This document shows positions 38,600 through 56,197 of a stretch of DNA of 64,000 nucleotides, piece after piece. This stretch comes from Hevea brasiliensis (Eukaryota > Streptophyta > Magnoliopsida > Malpighiales > Euphorbiaceae). A model generated the notes under the pieces. It worked only from the letters and a program-made list of their open reading frames with translations, was not told the origin of the DNA and made no database searches. A program made the position numbers and the translations under genes. Position 1 is the stretch's first letter. Every line of letters begins with the position of its first letter. The stretch covers positions 96,984,190 to 97,048,189 of the forward strand of contig NC_079501.1 of NCBI RefSeq assembly GCF_030052815.1, written 5' to 3'.

Positions 38600-38680
38600 T
38601 AAGCAAGAATGACGCATTCCGAAATATGGAACCCCTGCCCCTATTGTTACGGTTGCAACAGTTGGGTAATGACCAGTGGG

Positions 38681-38688
38681 TATATAAA
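38681..38688 (+). promoter_or_regulatory. BIP: BiP TATA box
   Basis: TATATAAA, 107 bp upstream of the start codon at 38795. It is followed by a CT-rich tract (CTCGCTCTCTCTCTGAAC) typical of plant transcription starts, predicting a leader of roughly 75-85 nt. Confidence 0.75.
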
Positions 38689-38794
38689 CCCCTCGCTCTC
38701 TCTCTGAACATCCCAACTCACAAAGCTCAAATCAAAATCATTTCCTGGCCATAGAAGAAGAAGAAGAAGAAGAAGAAAGTGAAGGATTTACGCG

Positions 38795-42013
<3,219 letters not shown>

Positions 42014-42320
42014 ATTGTTTAGCTTAATTTCTTGACCATAGCATAGGAAGAAAAACGTGGAAACACCATTAAGGGGAGTGATTTTCCTTTCGTTCAGTTT
42101 TGAAATTGAATTATTGGAGATGTATAGTATGCCATGTTACAACTGAAAGGAAATTTATATTCTTTCTTCTCATTTTGGAACACATTTCAGTTTGTTTATC
42201 AAAGTTTAAACTATGTGATTGACAAAAAATCTCCTGAAAATATTATAGAAAATATGAAGCTTTGTTCACTAATAAAACTCAGACTAAAATACGAAGTGTT
42301 AATTTTGGAACAACAAATAT
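42014..42320 (+). other. BIP: BiP 3' UTR
   Basis: Follows the TAA at 42011-42013. A possible poly(A) signal, AATAAA, lies at about 42271. The end of transcription is not established. Confidence 0.4.
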
Positions 42321-42595
42321 TTATGGCAAACCTTATAAGGCTCTTGTAATTACCCTCTACTTTTAAGGCCTTACTTGAAATTATGATTCAAACTAGGCTT
42401 TTGACAACGCAACTAATCAATATTATAAATTATTTAATTGAATGAAGATTTGTTCATCATCTTTTTCCAATGTGATAATTATTAAAATATTATTTAGTAG
42501 ATTTAAGAGAGAATTTTGATTGGATATTATAAGAGACAAAATATGACTATTGATATATGATATTGGTTTATATAATTTAGGAAGAAAACTCATTT

Positions 42596-43175
42596 TACTT
42601 CTTATACTTATTAGGAATGTTTAATTTAGTTCATTTTTAATTTTTTGTATAATTTAACCTACAAATTTTGATTTAAATACAAATTAGCTCAATCTGATCA
42701 CATGTGTCATTTTCTTAATATTTAATTATTTTTTATTTTTTAATATTAAAATATTATTTTTATATTGTATAATTAATTAAATAAAAATATTATTTTATAT
42801 TTTCATAATTAAAATAAAAAATTATTATTTTTATATTTTCATGTTTTTAATTTAAAATTAGAAAATTATAATTAAATAAAAATAAAAATATAAAAATATT
42901 ATTTTTTTATTTCCATATTATTAATTAATATTGAAAAAGTAAAAATATATAAAATAGTTAATTATAGTTAATTAATTAAGATTAAAAATAATTAACTAAG
43001 TAATTAACAATTAAAAATAATTAACTTTAAAAACATTTAAAAAAAAAAGTGGTGAGTGAGTTACACCTTCTTTAAATTTGAGCTAAATTAGATATAAATT
43101 GAAATTTATGGACTAAATTGAATCAAAAGTTAAAAATAAAATAAGTACAGAGATAAATTAAGTTTTATTCTATAT
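42596..43175. mobile_element. AT-rich fold-back element between BiP and ACBP
   Basis: The left end (about 42600-42690; TTTAATTTAGTTCATTTTTAA) and the right end (about 43065-43170) are imperfect inverted repeats around an A/T-only centre. Similar end sequences occur at 31800-31990. It is likely a MITE or other non-autonomous repeat, with approximate limits. Confidence 0.4.
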
Positions 43176-44150
43176 AATTTATAACTATGACTTTTAATTT
43201 TCCTAATATTAATTACATTGTAAGTATTGTCATAAATTTTTTATTATAAAAAATTAATTACATATTTTTATAGTTATAATGGAAAATAAAAAGTTTTCTT
43301 TGATTTATATAATTTATAATTATATATCATCCTAAGATTAAAATTTGTAATTTTAATTAAACTGTAATTATTATCAATTTTTTTTTATTTAACTGATGAT
43401 ACAAAATTGTTAGAAGAATAAAAATAAAATAAAAAATAGAAAAAAAAAATCTAATAAAACGCAACTATTCACATTTTGGTAAAGTTCATTTTAAGACTAA
43501 TTTAATTATATTTATATAAATATATATTAAAAAATTAATTTGAAAAATTTTTTCTTAAAAAAATTAATATTAATAAAAATTTTAAAAAATTATTTCACTA
43601 CTTTAAAAATTTTATATCAAAATTTAAAAACTTTTCATAAATATATTTAAAATAATATTTTATAGGAAAAATTATTATTTATATCTTTATATTATAGAAC
43701 TAATAAATTTACTCTCTTTATTTTAAAAATTACACCATTAATCTTCTTATTTTAAGTCCGTCCATAAACCATTTAGTTGCTTCCGTTAACGCTTTTGTTG
43801 GTGTAGTTATTTTAAAAGTAAATTATTTTTTCAATCTTAACTATTCAATCCGAACTCAAACTAATAGAAAAGTTTAGTTAACTTGAGGGACTAAACAGAG
43901 TGAATTATTAAAAACAAATGACTAAGTAATTTTATTAAAATATAAAGATTAAACAGTAATTTTTTGTATTTTTTAATAACAATGTCCCCTGTAATACAAA
44001 ACAAACTAAATAAAATAATTTTAGTATACTTCTCAAAAGAGTCGCACTTCTCGAGTTTAATGTTGCTAAGCCTTCAAGGCCATAAAGTGGATCTCAAAGT
44101 TAGGGGGGGAACTTCGGCCTCAAATCAATTCGGCAAAAACCATGTCTAGA
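43176..44150. other. AT-rich spacer between converging genes
   Basis: Contains a less AT-rich repeat-like patch at 43730-43900 (CCGTTAACGC and GGACTAAACAGAG motifs). No coding potential recognised. The ACBP 3' UTR probably begins between about 44150 and 44367. Confidence 0.5.
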
Positions 44151-44367
44151 ATTTTCCAACATTAGTCATGAACCCACATGAGAGACAGTCTTTTAAATAT
44201 GAACTGGACATGTGATTTATCCCAATGCAAATTTTGTCATTAAGATATAAGTTTAAAAAGTGGGGGAGGGGCCATAATTAGCCATATACTATACATACAT
44301 CCGTGGGGATTTTGTCAAGGACTAGGCCGAAGAAACCACAAAACACAATATCAGCATGTCCACGTTG

Positions 44368-47300
44368 CTATGCCCGCAGGCAAGGCCAGTCTAATTCACA
44401 AAGATCATGAGCAGACTTGCCATCATTGTCTTTCAAACTGGCGTCTGCATTTTGCTTAACAAGAAATTCTGCAATGGCTTCTCTCTCACAGACAGCAGCA
44501 TAATGCAAAGGTGTTTGGCCTTCATTATCCTTCCAATGCGGGGAAAAAAAGAACAAAACTAGCAATATTAGCAAGTGTTGCTACTCCAAAAGTTAAGAAT
44601 ACATTTACTGCATTTTTACAGCTCCAAAACTAAGTATAACTAATATCATCTCAATTTGAATGATTTCAATCTATATCACTGTTGAGAGAAACCTGCAAAG
44701 AATGAGCATAGTATCTTATCTTTTACCTTTGCATTTATATCAGAATTCCTTTCAACAAGAACTTCCACCACATTAAGATGGCCACGATCTACAGCCCAGT
44801 GCAATGGGGTCCGACCCTCACTATCTGCAATGATTGCTAATGAACTGTTCAGAAGGTGATAACAGTCCGGAGCTTCCTTATAAAGGTTCAATAGAAGTCG
44901 CTTGCTAGAAAAATCTTTATTCAATTTCATACTTTTAAGGAACACGAAGCATATCAACAGCAAGCAGTGAGAGAAAACATGCATCCGCACTGTGCATATA
45001 ACACTACAAATGCAGAAGCAATATAAACCTACTGCTTACATTGCAGATAGTTCAGTCACACATATCTACAAAAATTCCCATATTAAAAGGGCAAAAGATT
45101 ACAATACAGAGATGAAAAATGAGCCATTATTAGATGCTTTCATACAAGCTACAGTCATGAGGTTTGCAAACGTGCCTCAGCCAACTTCAATGTCAGAAGG
45201 CTGTACGCTGTAGTTACTATTTAGTATCATGGATCTCAAACTCAGTTCAGTAGATGGTAACTATAGACCTCAGAACAAAAGATTATTACTAATGTATCCT
45301 ATTTTACAATAAATTAACAAAAAAAACACATAAAAATTAAGTTTATTGTAATTTACCAGTTTTACTATACTCAAATCAACTCAACTAAGCCTTTATCCCA
45401 AAAATTTGGGGTCGGCTATATGGATTCGCTTTCTCCACTCTAAACGATTTTGGATTAAATCCTCAGAAATGTGTAATGCTTCTAGGTCATGTTGTACTAC
45501 TCTCCTCCAAGTCAATTTAGGTCTACCCCTTTTTTTTCTTTCTATCCTCTAACCTAATGTGCTCTACTTGTCTAACTGGAGCCTCCGAATGTCTACGCTT
45601 CACATGACCAAACCACCTCAATCTCCCTTCTCTCAACTTATCTTCAATTGGCACCACTCCTACCTTTTTTCTAATACTCTCATTACGGACTTTATCTAAT
45701 TTAGTATGGCCACTCATCCACCTTAACATTCTCATCTCTGCAACTCTTATCTTAGACGCATACGCCTCTTTCAATGCCCAACACTCACTACCATATAACA
45801 TAGCGGTAAAATTTTCCTTTCAACTTATTAGGAATCTTACGATCACAAAAAACTCTCGTGGCACGTCTCCACTTCAACCATCCAGCTTTAATCCTATGAC
45901 TAACATCCTCCTCACATCCCTCATCTACTTGAAGAACTGAGCCTAGGTATTTAAAGTGATTACTTTGGGACAATACCACTCCATTCAAACTAACTCCTTC
46001 CTTATCACCAGTTTGGCCTTCACTGAACTTGCAATGCATGTATTTTGTATTCGTTCTACTTAACTTAAAACCATTTGACTCAAGAGCACTTCTCCAAAGC
46101 TCTAGCTTTCTATTGACTCCTTCTCGTGTCTCATCTATCAGAACAATATCATCCGCAAACATCATGCACCAAGGAATACTCTCTTGTATATTTCGTTAAT
46201 TCATCTAAAACTAATGTAAAAAGGTAAGGGCTTATGGCTGATCCTTGGTGTAATCCAATTGAGATCGGAAAATCTCTTGTGTCCCCTCCCACCGTGCGCA
46301 CAATAGTAATTGCTCCTTCATACATATCTTTCAACATTTGTATATATCTAATAGATACCCTCTTTTGTTCTAAAACATTCCATAAGACATCTCTTGGAAC
46401 ACTATCATAAGCCTTCTCCAAATCAATAAAAACCATATGTAGATCTTTCTTCACATCTCTATATTTCTCCATCAAGCTTCTAATGAGAAAAATTGCTTCC
46501 ATAGTTGAACGACCGGGCATGAAACCAAATTGATTGAGAGAGATAGAAGTATCATGACGCAGTTGATGCTCCACAACTCTCTCCCACAACTTCATAGTAT
46601 GACTCATGAGTTTAATTCCCCTATAGTTTGAGCAACTCTGTATGTCTCCCTTATTTTTAAAAATAGGTACTAAGATACTCCTCCTCCATTCATCAGACAT
46701 TTTCTTTGAGTTTAGAATCTTATTAAATAATTTAGTTAACCATGCCACTCCCATATCTCCCAAACACTTCCACACTTCAATTGGTATTTTATCTGTCCTT
46801 TACCCACTTTCATTCTCTTAAGTGCTTCCTTTACTTCTAAAGATCTAATCCTTCTAGTATAATTCACATTCTTTTCTATTGTTCTATAATCTATATTCAC
46901 ACTATTACCATTTTGACTATTATTAAAGAGATCATTAAAATAATTTCTCCATCTTTCTTTAATGTCCTCATCTTTCACCAACACTTTTCCTTCTTTATCC
47001 TTAATGCACCTAACTTGATTGAGATCTTGACATTTCCTTTCTCTCCTCCTTGCTAATCTATAAATATCTTTCTCCCCTTCTTTAGTTCCAAGTTTCTCAT
47101 AAAACTTTTTAAAGACCTGTGCTCTTGCTTGACTAACTACCTTTTTTGCCTTTCTTTGCTATCTTGTACTATTTATATGCCTCATTATTATCACATTTAG
47201 GTAATTTCTTATACCATTCTCTTTTTTCTCTTCACTGCCTTTTGTACTTCCTCATTCCACCACCATCTCTCTTTTGAGGGTGGTCCATGTCCTTTAGACT

Positions 47301-50300
47301 CTCCAAGTACTTTTCCAGCCACTTCTCTAATCTTTGATGCCATCTGTATCCACATATCATTGGCCTCCATATCCAGCTTCCATACTTTGGATTCGAGAAG
47401 CTCATTTTTGAACTTCACTTGCTTTACTCCTTTGAACTCCTACCACTTTGTTCGAGCTACATTATTTCTTCTAACCTTACTTGAATTGTTCTTAAACTTG
47501 ATATCCAAGACCACCAACCGATGTTGACTTGTTAAAGCCTCTCTTGGAATGACCTTGCAATCCTTGCATAGAGCTCTATTTGTCTTCCTGGTTAAGAGGA
47601 AGTCGATTTGGCTTCTATGTTGCCCACTTTTAAAAGTCACTAAATGTGACTCTCTTTTTATAAAGTAGGTATTTGCTAGTATTAGGTCGTATGCCATAGC
47701 AAAATCCAGGATGCTTTTTCCCTTCTCATTTCGACTTCCAAAACCAAAACCTCCATGAACATTCTCATAACATTGTCTATCACTTCCTACATGTCCATTC
47801 AAATCTCCACCAATGAAAACATTCTCTTCATTCAGTATGCTTTGCATTAAATCATTCATATCTTCCCAAAACTTTTGTTTACTCTCACTGTCTAGTCTTA
47901 TTTGTGGGGCATAAGCACTAACTATATTTATTGTTTCTCCTTCTAGTACTAGCTTTACTAGTATAATTCTATCTCCTACTCTTTTCACAGCTATTACCGC
48001 GTCTTTCAATGTCTTGTCTATGATTATACCCACTCCGTTCTTATTTCTCTCCTTTTCGGTAAACCACAGTTTGTACCCTGAATTACCCACTTTCTTACTT
48101 TTCTCTCCTATCCATTTAGTCTCCTGAATGCAAGCAATATTCACCCTTCTCCTTTCCAAGGTATCCACAAGCTCCATTAATTTTCCTGTAAGTGATCCAA
48201 CATTCCAAGTACCACCCTGATCCTCCTCCTAACCTGCTCCTTCCTAATTGGTCTCTTTCTATGATATATTCTATTATTTTCTATGTTTATCTTGTGTTCT
48301 GTTCCACTATCTATTCTACTATCTGCCCTATGGACTAACTTCTTTACCCACACCCGTCCATGATGTAGGAACCCTTGCTCACTTAACACCACACCCGTGC
48401 GCCGGCATGGCGCGCTGGCATGGAAGTTGATAGATTAGCAATTCAATAATGTTGTCAATATTAATTAAATATATGAATAAAAAAAAACATACAACAAACC
48501 TTTCAGGTTTGCAGAAACACCAGTCTCTATACATTTGAGCAAATTCTTCAAATCTCCTTCTCTGGCAAAGGCATGAATGGCATCCATTTTCCTAATAAGA
48601 GAAAACATCAAATAAAGAAACTTCGGATGGTCATGAGAATGCCTTGCTTCAATATCAAAGTATGTGTTGACAACAATAAGGTTAAACCACACAGTAATTT
48701 AGACATTCTATGGTTAGCATTTTGAAAGATGTATGTAATAGTAGTAGAAATACTACCCAGATGATTTAACTTTTTTTTGAAATGACTCATGCATATATAA
48801 ACTTTATAATGTTCCAGGTCACCCTTCCCTTCATCTTATTCCTAATCCCTACATGATGCTATAATAACCTCCAGTTGATACAAGCATTGGCTTTGCTAGT
48901 TGCCACATAGGGTTATCCACCAACAATTTCCTGACCATCCTATCTCTCTTATATGGGTCTAGGTTGGAGAGAGAACCACACAGCTAACATCAACTGCATG
49001 GAAATTCAAGCCAAGTGGGAATCAAGGTTCATTGTCATTAACCAGTAAAGAAAAGGTTTGGTATCATAATTAAGCATAGCAGGTACCAAATACTGATAAA
49101 AGAGAGTTTAATATCTCCCCAGCATATAGATACCTCTGTAAAATCCTGATTAACATGCTCCTCAGATTAGCCAACATACCAGCTTGTGTATGCACAAGCA
49201 CATGAGAAAAGACAACTAATAAGAATAGAGCCAAACCAACAAATACATTTACATACTTTCCAATGTATGTTTCAATGCAATTACAGAATCAAATTAAGTT
49301 CCCTGAGACTGCCCTCAAAATGACACCATTTAAGAGAATCATACAAAATGCAATGGATATACAAATCAAAATGGACTTTCTATGCATATAGGAATTAAAA
49401 TAACCTTACAATTCATTTCCAGATTCCTCCTCATACACATAAGTGCTGAAAACTGGACCCACGGGCCCTTTGGTATCCATACTTTGTGCATCACCATCTC
49501 CACCTTTCCTTTTCTAACCATCCATATGTTTAGAAAATCAAAAAATAAAGAAAAAACATAATCCATCTGAAAGTAAGTACACGTACAAAAGAAAAGGCAA
49601 GATAGTGAAACAAGAAGATTAAAACCTTACCATGGCTGAACCAGAAGCCCAAGAAGGATATAATTCTGTAACAATATCAATGTACTTTTGCATTGCATCC
49701 TCTGGAGGCATAGCACCGAGTTTCTGCCATGCTTGCCTGGTATAGATCACCCAAAAAAATAATAATAATAAGCACCCAGCCAATTTATACAAAAAGCATA
49801 TTATACACCCACAGAAAAATATAAGGTCCAGGAAATTGACTACCCATCTTGACAAAACAGATTGGGCGTAGTTTTCATTTACATGTTCAATACAGGAAAT
49901 ATATGTCTATATACTACGGGGCAGTAAAATTACCGCATTCAAATAGAAGATAAAAAGCTACAGATTGCAGATTGTTACATTTCATAGCAAGGGGGGGGAA
50001 GAAAACTCTTCCCTCTCCGCCAACTAAAAAAGAGTGTTTATATCCTGATGCAGATCTCCTAAGGACCCTCAGTCATAGGAAAAGATTTCTGGACGAGACA
50101 ATCATATAAACAGTCAATAAAAAGAACAAAATTTTCCAACATTACTAAGTGGGGTTCTTGCGAGCACAAATGAAAACTAAACATTTTCTTTAGGAACACC
50201 AAAAAAAAAAAAAAAAAACGTTTGCTTGACATGAAATTAAGAATCCTAACTGAAAAAGATATCATAATCATTGCCAAGGTACAAATGATAATGAAATATC

Positions 50301-51211
50301 AACAGTAAAGACTAAAAGTGACTTTCAGTAAATTCCAACTAAATCCCCATCGCAATTCCCATCCACTCCATGTCCTACCTTCAAAGAAAGGGGGAAAAAA
50401 TCCAAGGGCTTAGATGTAGCTGCAATAGATATGTTACAAGTAAATGTACATAGCAAGTAGCTTCATTCTTGCTTCAATATCACACTACTCTCATAATTTA
50501 GAAATATTAAACTCTAATCATACCTAAAATAACATTCTAATTCACCAACTACTCAATTCTTAACATTTATGGAATAATATTTCACTTTCACATTTATCTC
50601 ACAATCACAGTAATCACAATCACAGTAATCCACAAAAGAAAGGCAAGCCAATATCGTTCAAGAAAGCAAGTAAAATACCACTTGGCACGAGCACTAATTT
50701 TGATGGCGGAAGGAGGGGGAGTACTGCAAGGTCCTTCGGTGGCAATCTTGTACAAGCCGTAAAGCTGCAACTGCACATCCGTCGACACCTTCTGAGAAAG
50801 CCGATCCGCTGCAGCCGCCGCCACAAATGCGGTAGCAGCACTAAACGTTTCGTCCAGTTCGGTGCTCTCGACGCCCTCCCAATCATCATCATCGTCATCA
50901 TCATCATCAATATCTTGATCACCAACGTCACTACCCGCTATGCTCTCGTTCCTCACGCTACCGTGCTCAGCCATCACAGAATCAGTGTCGTGGACGGCGG
51001 TTAAATCAGCGGCAGTTAAATCCTCGCTACGGGAACCAAAGTCGGGGATTGATTTGCGCCTCGGGGGAAGTGTTTGATTGGATTCATCACCGCGTGAAAT
51101 AGTGAGATTGTCGTCTTTGAAAGAAACGACAATGGAAATGAGCTTGGCGAGAAGGTAAGAGAAGAGTAAACCTATGAAAATAGATTGGAGAAACTGTTGC
51201 CAATCTGCCAT
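44368..51211 (-). CDS. Acyl-CoA-binding protein with ankyrin repeats, ACBP1/2 type (364 aa)
   Basis: Binds long-chain acyl-CoA esters at ER/plasma membrane; Arabidopsis ACBP1/2 act in lipid traffic and stress responses. Six coding exons: 50679-51211, 49631-49736, 49410-49513, 48500-48591, 44727-44824, 44368-44529. Phases join to 364 codons (Arabidopsis ACBP2 is ~354). Layout: an N-terminal membrane anchor (residues ~8-30, LQSIFIGLLFSYLLAKLIS); an acidic linker with a Asp run; the ACB domain with FSAATAFVAAAAA, YGLYKIATEGPC and AKWQAWQKLG; a linker; then ankyrin repeats GRTPLHWAVDRGHLNVVEVL and GQTPLHYAAVCEREAIAEFL. Intron 4 (44825-48499) is swollen by a LINE in the same orientation. The TATA-like core promoter overlaps a copia LTR remnant. 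No coding break. Confidence 0.95.
45376..48420 (-). mobile_element. Near full-length RTE-type LINE in ACBP intron 4, inactive
   Basis: Encodes an apurinic endonuclease domain (47440-48177; ACIQETKW, VSAYAPQ, FIGGDLNGHVG, RSQIDF) and a reverse transcriptase with SNYRGIKLM, NQFGFMPGRSTMEAIF, DLEKAYDSVPR, GLHQGSAISPYLF and MMFADDIVL. The RT C-terminal region has RRLRWFGHVKRR-type sequence. This organisation, and annotation of its EN as craniofacial-development-like protein in plant genomes, points to the RTE clade. Several stops and frame changes split it (for example near 47439, 46990, 46150-46165 and 45800), so it is dead. The 3' tail is GGCTTAGTTGAGTTGA. The 5' limit is approximate and I found no clear target duplication. 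Confidence 0.92.
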
Positions 51212-51309
51212 GGCGATGAGAATGGAAGAACAAGAAGAATTAAAAACCCTAGAAGAAGACTGAATTTTGTGGAGAAAGGCCTAAGACTGGAAAATAATTA
51301 ATTTTCAAG

Positions 51310-51433
51310 TGAATGGATGAATTTATTTATAAATGCATAAATGTTTGGCACACTTAAAAATTAATAAAAAATCCTACTTTCCCTTAATTTTCACTCTTTT
51401 ATTGTTCTTTTAGTTTTATTTTATTTTATAATA
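51310..51433 (+). repeat. 5' LTR remnant of the copia element
   Basis: About 120 bp matching the distal half of the LTR at 56198-56438 (shared TTAAAAATTAATAA and the downstream pyrimidine-rich segment). Its first half is missing. A primer-binding-like GTTATCAACATGAG follows at about 51435-51448. It ends ~100 bp from the ACBP start codon. Confidence 0.75.
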
Positions 51434-54400
51434 AGTTATCAACATGAGTTTTTAGTCTTAACTATATAGAGGTTTCATATTTTTTTTCTTTATGATTTCA
51501 AAAGCACTTAAATTAGATAATTAGACAGCTTATGATTTACAACAATCTAGTTAGAAAGAAATATTATTATCCAAATCAAGAAATTACTAAATGAACTTTG
51601 AGATAATGTTGTCATTGATCTTTTATCATAACAATTGTTTTCTTATTTCTAACTCATGGATTTTTTTACGATAATATGTTAAATTTATCAAAACTTTATA
51701 TGTGTCTCTTGATATTACGAGCAAGAACTATTTGTCATGAATATTAGATGATAAAATTCATTTAGGTACAATAATATTTCTTTCATTTTAAACTTTGAAA
51801 GAGTTTGTAAGAAAGATATTGACTTCAGAAGAGATATAATATTATTAAAAAAAAAAATATTACCACTACCAGAAAGTGGCATAATATTATTGAAAAATCA
51901 TGAAATTCATCCGTCTAATTATACTCTATTCCCTGAAGTGAATATGACAACATTTAATAAAATTTATAGACATGATCGTAGTCATGGTCATGAACATAGG
52001 TATAGTCAAAATCGACATATTTTTCGTAATTATAGTGGTCATAATAACCACCATTCTATCAATAAAACTACATCTCACCATCGTTAAGGGGTAGAATAAT
52101 GAAGAAATAATAATAAATAAAAGACACAAGTGGAAAGAATAAATAAAATATGGAGAATGAATGTTATTGTTGTGGCATTGGTCATGTACCTATTATACAC
52201 CAAAGCATTTTATTGAGCTTTGTCAAACATCTTTGAAAGGTAAGGGAAAAACTATTGGAACAAACCTAATTTATAATGATTTTGATCATGACCAAATTAA
52301 TACAACATATATAGATGTTGTTGATTTTCTCCCGTGAGGAGGAATTGACCATATGGTTATGATGGATTTGTCCCTAAATGAGATATTGATCATATGGTAA
52401 ATGATAGAAATATTTGAGATTAGATCATTTCTAATGTTTCTTATTTTATTTCACATGCTTTCTTTATGGTTTTAGAATTTTCTATATAATGTTTCCTTTA
52501 ATTTATTTCCTTATAATATATTTCATATGCTATTTATCTTATTTCATGAAGAAAATATGGTTTTTCATCTAATTGGATTCAAGATCAATAGTAAGGCTAT
52601 ATGTCTCGTAGACAGTGCAATCATGCACACCATATTTAACAATAAGAAATGTTTTTTTGATTTGATTATGAGACAAGAATGTGTTAATATAATATTTGAT
52701 AATGTGAAATTAATTGGGGGCTCTGAAAGAGCTAATATATCATTGCGCAAAAGAATAAATTTATTATAAATGATGCATTACTACTATTATTTATCGGAAG
52801 AAATGTTTCTTGAAAAAATTACTCTTTTTGTCCTCTGGATTATACTACACAGAAATTGTTGTGACTGAAATATATGCTGTAGTAAACCCACAGTTTACTA
52901 ATCTAAGTGACTTTATTGTTTAGCATGACATCCCATATTAATTATGATGCGAAAAATTATCAAAAATTCATGTGGTCATTCATTAAAACCCAGAAGGTTC
53001 TTTAATTCAATGAATTCTCATGTGCTATTTGTTCTTAAGGAATATTAATTATTAGACCATCACCAGCTAAATTTGGATTTGAATCTCTTGCATTTTTAAG
53101 GTGTATTCATTATGATATATGTGTCCCTATACATCCATCATGTAAACCATTCAAATGTTTTATGGTTTCAGTTGATGCATAAATTAAATCGTCACATGTG
53201 TGTTTACTATCATCTTACAATTTGGCATTTGTAAGATTGCTTGCACAAATAATTCACCTGCGAGCGCAATTTCCTAATTATCAAATTAAGACAATGATAA
53301 TGTTGGTGAATTTACATCTTAGACTCTTAATGATTATTGTATATTGATTGGAATAGTTGTTCAACATCTTGTAGCTCATGTTCACACATAAAATGGTCTG
53401 GTAAAATTATTTTATTAAAAGTTAGCAATTGATTACAAGGCCATTACTTATGAGAATAAAACTCTCTATTTCTGTTTGAGGACGTATTATCATGCATTTA
53501 GCAACACTTATAGGCATCAGGCCAATATCTTATCACAAGTTACCCCCTTTATAATTAGTTTTAGGTCAGGAATCAAATATATCCCATCTAAGAACTTTTG
53601 GATGTGTGGTATATTATTCCAATTTCTCCACCACAACGTACTAAGATGGGTCCTCAAAAGAGGTTGGCAATATATATCAGGTATGAGTCTCCATCTATAA
53701 TTAAATATCTTGAGTCTTTGATAGGAGATTTGTTTATAGCCAGATTTGTCGATTATCATTTTAATGAATCAATTTTCCCGACATTAGGAGGAGAAAATAA
53801 GTAGCTGGAAAAGCAAATTACTTGGCAAAAATTATCATTATTACATTTTGATCCTCGTACAAGGCAATATGAATTAGAAGTTTAAAAGATAATTAATTTA
53901 CAAAATATTGCTAATTAATAGCTAGACACATTCACTGACCCAAATAGAGTAACTAAATCTCATATACTAGTTGTAAATGCTCTTATCAGAATTGAAATCC
54001 CTTAAGGATAAATTGCACAAACTGTCTGTGCGAATGAGTCTACAGCATGCTTGAAGCGTAGTAGACCTATTAGTTCCAAGGATAAAAATCCTCAAAAACA
54101 AAAAGGAGAAAAATTTCAAGATGGTCAAACTCTAGAAGAACAAGCTCTAGTATAGCAAATTCCAGCAGAGAAAACTCCAGAAGAGAACCGAGACATAACT
54201 ATTAAATTTCCAGAAGAAATTAAGGTACTTGAAAGTAATAAGAATAAAAAGATCTCGATAAATTATGTCATGCCAGGATAAAGATGTAATCGATATGAAA
54301 TAAGCATCGACTATATTTTTGCGTATAATGTTGTGCTTAATATTGTGAAAGATGATGATAATCATGAACCTAAGTCTATAAAAGAATGCAGACATAGAAA

Positions 54401-56197
54401 TAATTGGTCAAATGGAATGATGCAATCAAGGCGGAATTAAATTTATTTGAGAAACATAAAGTTTTTGGACTTATAGTCCAGACACCAGAAAATCCACTCT
54501 AGTGAGATATAAATGGGTATTTCTGTGAAAAATGAAATAAGAAAAATGAAATTATGATATATAAAGCACGACTTGTTGCGCAAGATTTCTTGCAAAGACC
54601 TAGCATTGATTATGAGAATAGATATTCTTCTGTGGTGGATGCAATTACATTTCAATATTTGCTTAGTTTGGCAATTCATGAAAACCTTGAAATATATTTA
54701 ATGGATGTAATGACTGCCTATTTATATGGCTTACTTGACAAAGATATCTATATTAAAATCCTTAAAGGATTCAAAGTTGCTTGAAGCACAAAAATCAAAT
54801 TCTCAAAAACTTTATTCAATTAAATTATATAGAACTCTATATGGATTAAAGCAATCTGGATGCATGTGGTATGATTGCTTTAGTGAATATTTGTTGAAAG
54901 AAGCCTATAAAAATAATCCTATATGTCTATGTATGTTTGTAAAAAGATTGGGACCTAAATTTACCATCATTATAGTTTATGTTGATAATTTAAATATTAT
55001 TGACACTCTTAAAAAGTTTTTCAAAACCGTAGAATTTTTGAAAAAATAATTTAAGATGAAAGACATTGGGAAGACAAAAATTTTGTCTTGGCTTGTAGAT
55101 CGAGCATTTTAAAAATGACATTTTTGTCCATCAATCAATCAACTTATATAACCAAAGTATTAAAATAATTCTACATGAATGAAGCTCATCAATTGAGTTC
55201 ACCTATAATTATAAGGTCACTTGATAAGAAAAATGACCATTTTTTACTTTGAGGAAATGATGAAGGACTCTTGAGGAACTCTTTAGTCCTAAAATACCAT
55301 ATCATAGTACAATAAGTGCACTAATGTATCTTGCTAGTCATACTCGATCTGATATAGTTTTTTTTTTGTAAATTTGTTATCAAGATATAGTTTTGTTCCA
55401 ACCCGAAGACAATGGAATGGTTAAGTATATATTTCGATATCTTCGAGGTATAATGGATATGGGTTCTTATTATACTAACATGTTACAACTAGATTTGGTT
55501 GGTTAAGCAGATGCAGGTTATTTATCTGATCCACATTATAGTAGATCCCAGATAAGCTATATATTTACATGTGGAGGGTGTTGAACAAAACAAACTATAA
55601 CTACTACTTCTTCTAACTATGCAGAAATTTTAGTAATTCATGAAACAAGTCGAGAATGTGTCTGGTTGAGATTAGCAATTCAATATATTTGAAGTACATA
55701 TGGTATACCTACCAAAAAGGAAGTTTCAACCATTTTGTATGAAGATAATATTGCATGAATAAATCAGTTGAAGAAATGATACATTAAAGAAGACAAGACA
55801 AAATATATTTCTCCAAAATTCTTCTTCACTCATGATCTTCTGAAAAATAGTGAAATTAATGTTCAACAAATTCGCTCTAGCAATAATCTTGCTGATTTGC
55901 TCACCAAAGCACTTCCAACTGCAAGTTTCAAAAAATTGGTGAACGATATTGGAATTCGAAGACTCCAAGATCTTAAATGATATCTTCATGAGGGAGAGTT
56001 GATACGCATTGTACTCTTTTTCCCTTTACTGTGGTTTTTTTTCCATTGGGTTTTCATGATAAAGATTTTTAATGAGTCAGTATTCATTATGCATTTTATG
56101 AAAGAATAATGTACTATTTTCCCTTCTCTAGAACTTTTTCCCCCCACTAGATTTTTCCTTGTAAGGTTTTAACAAGGCATATTACATCCAAGGGGAG

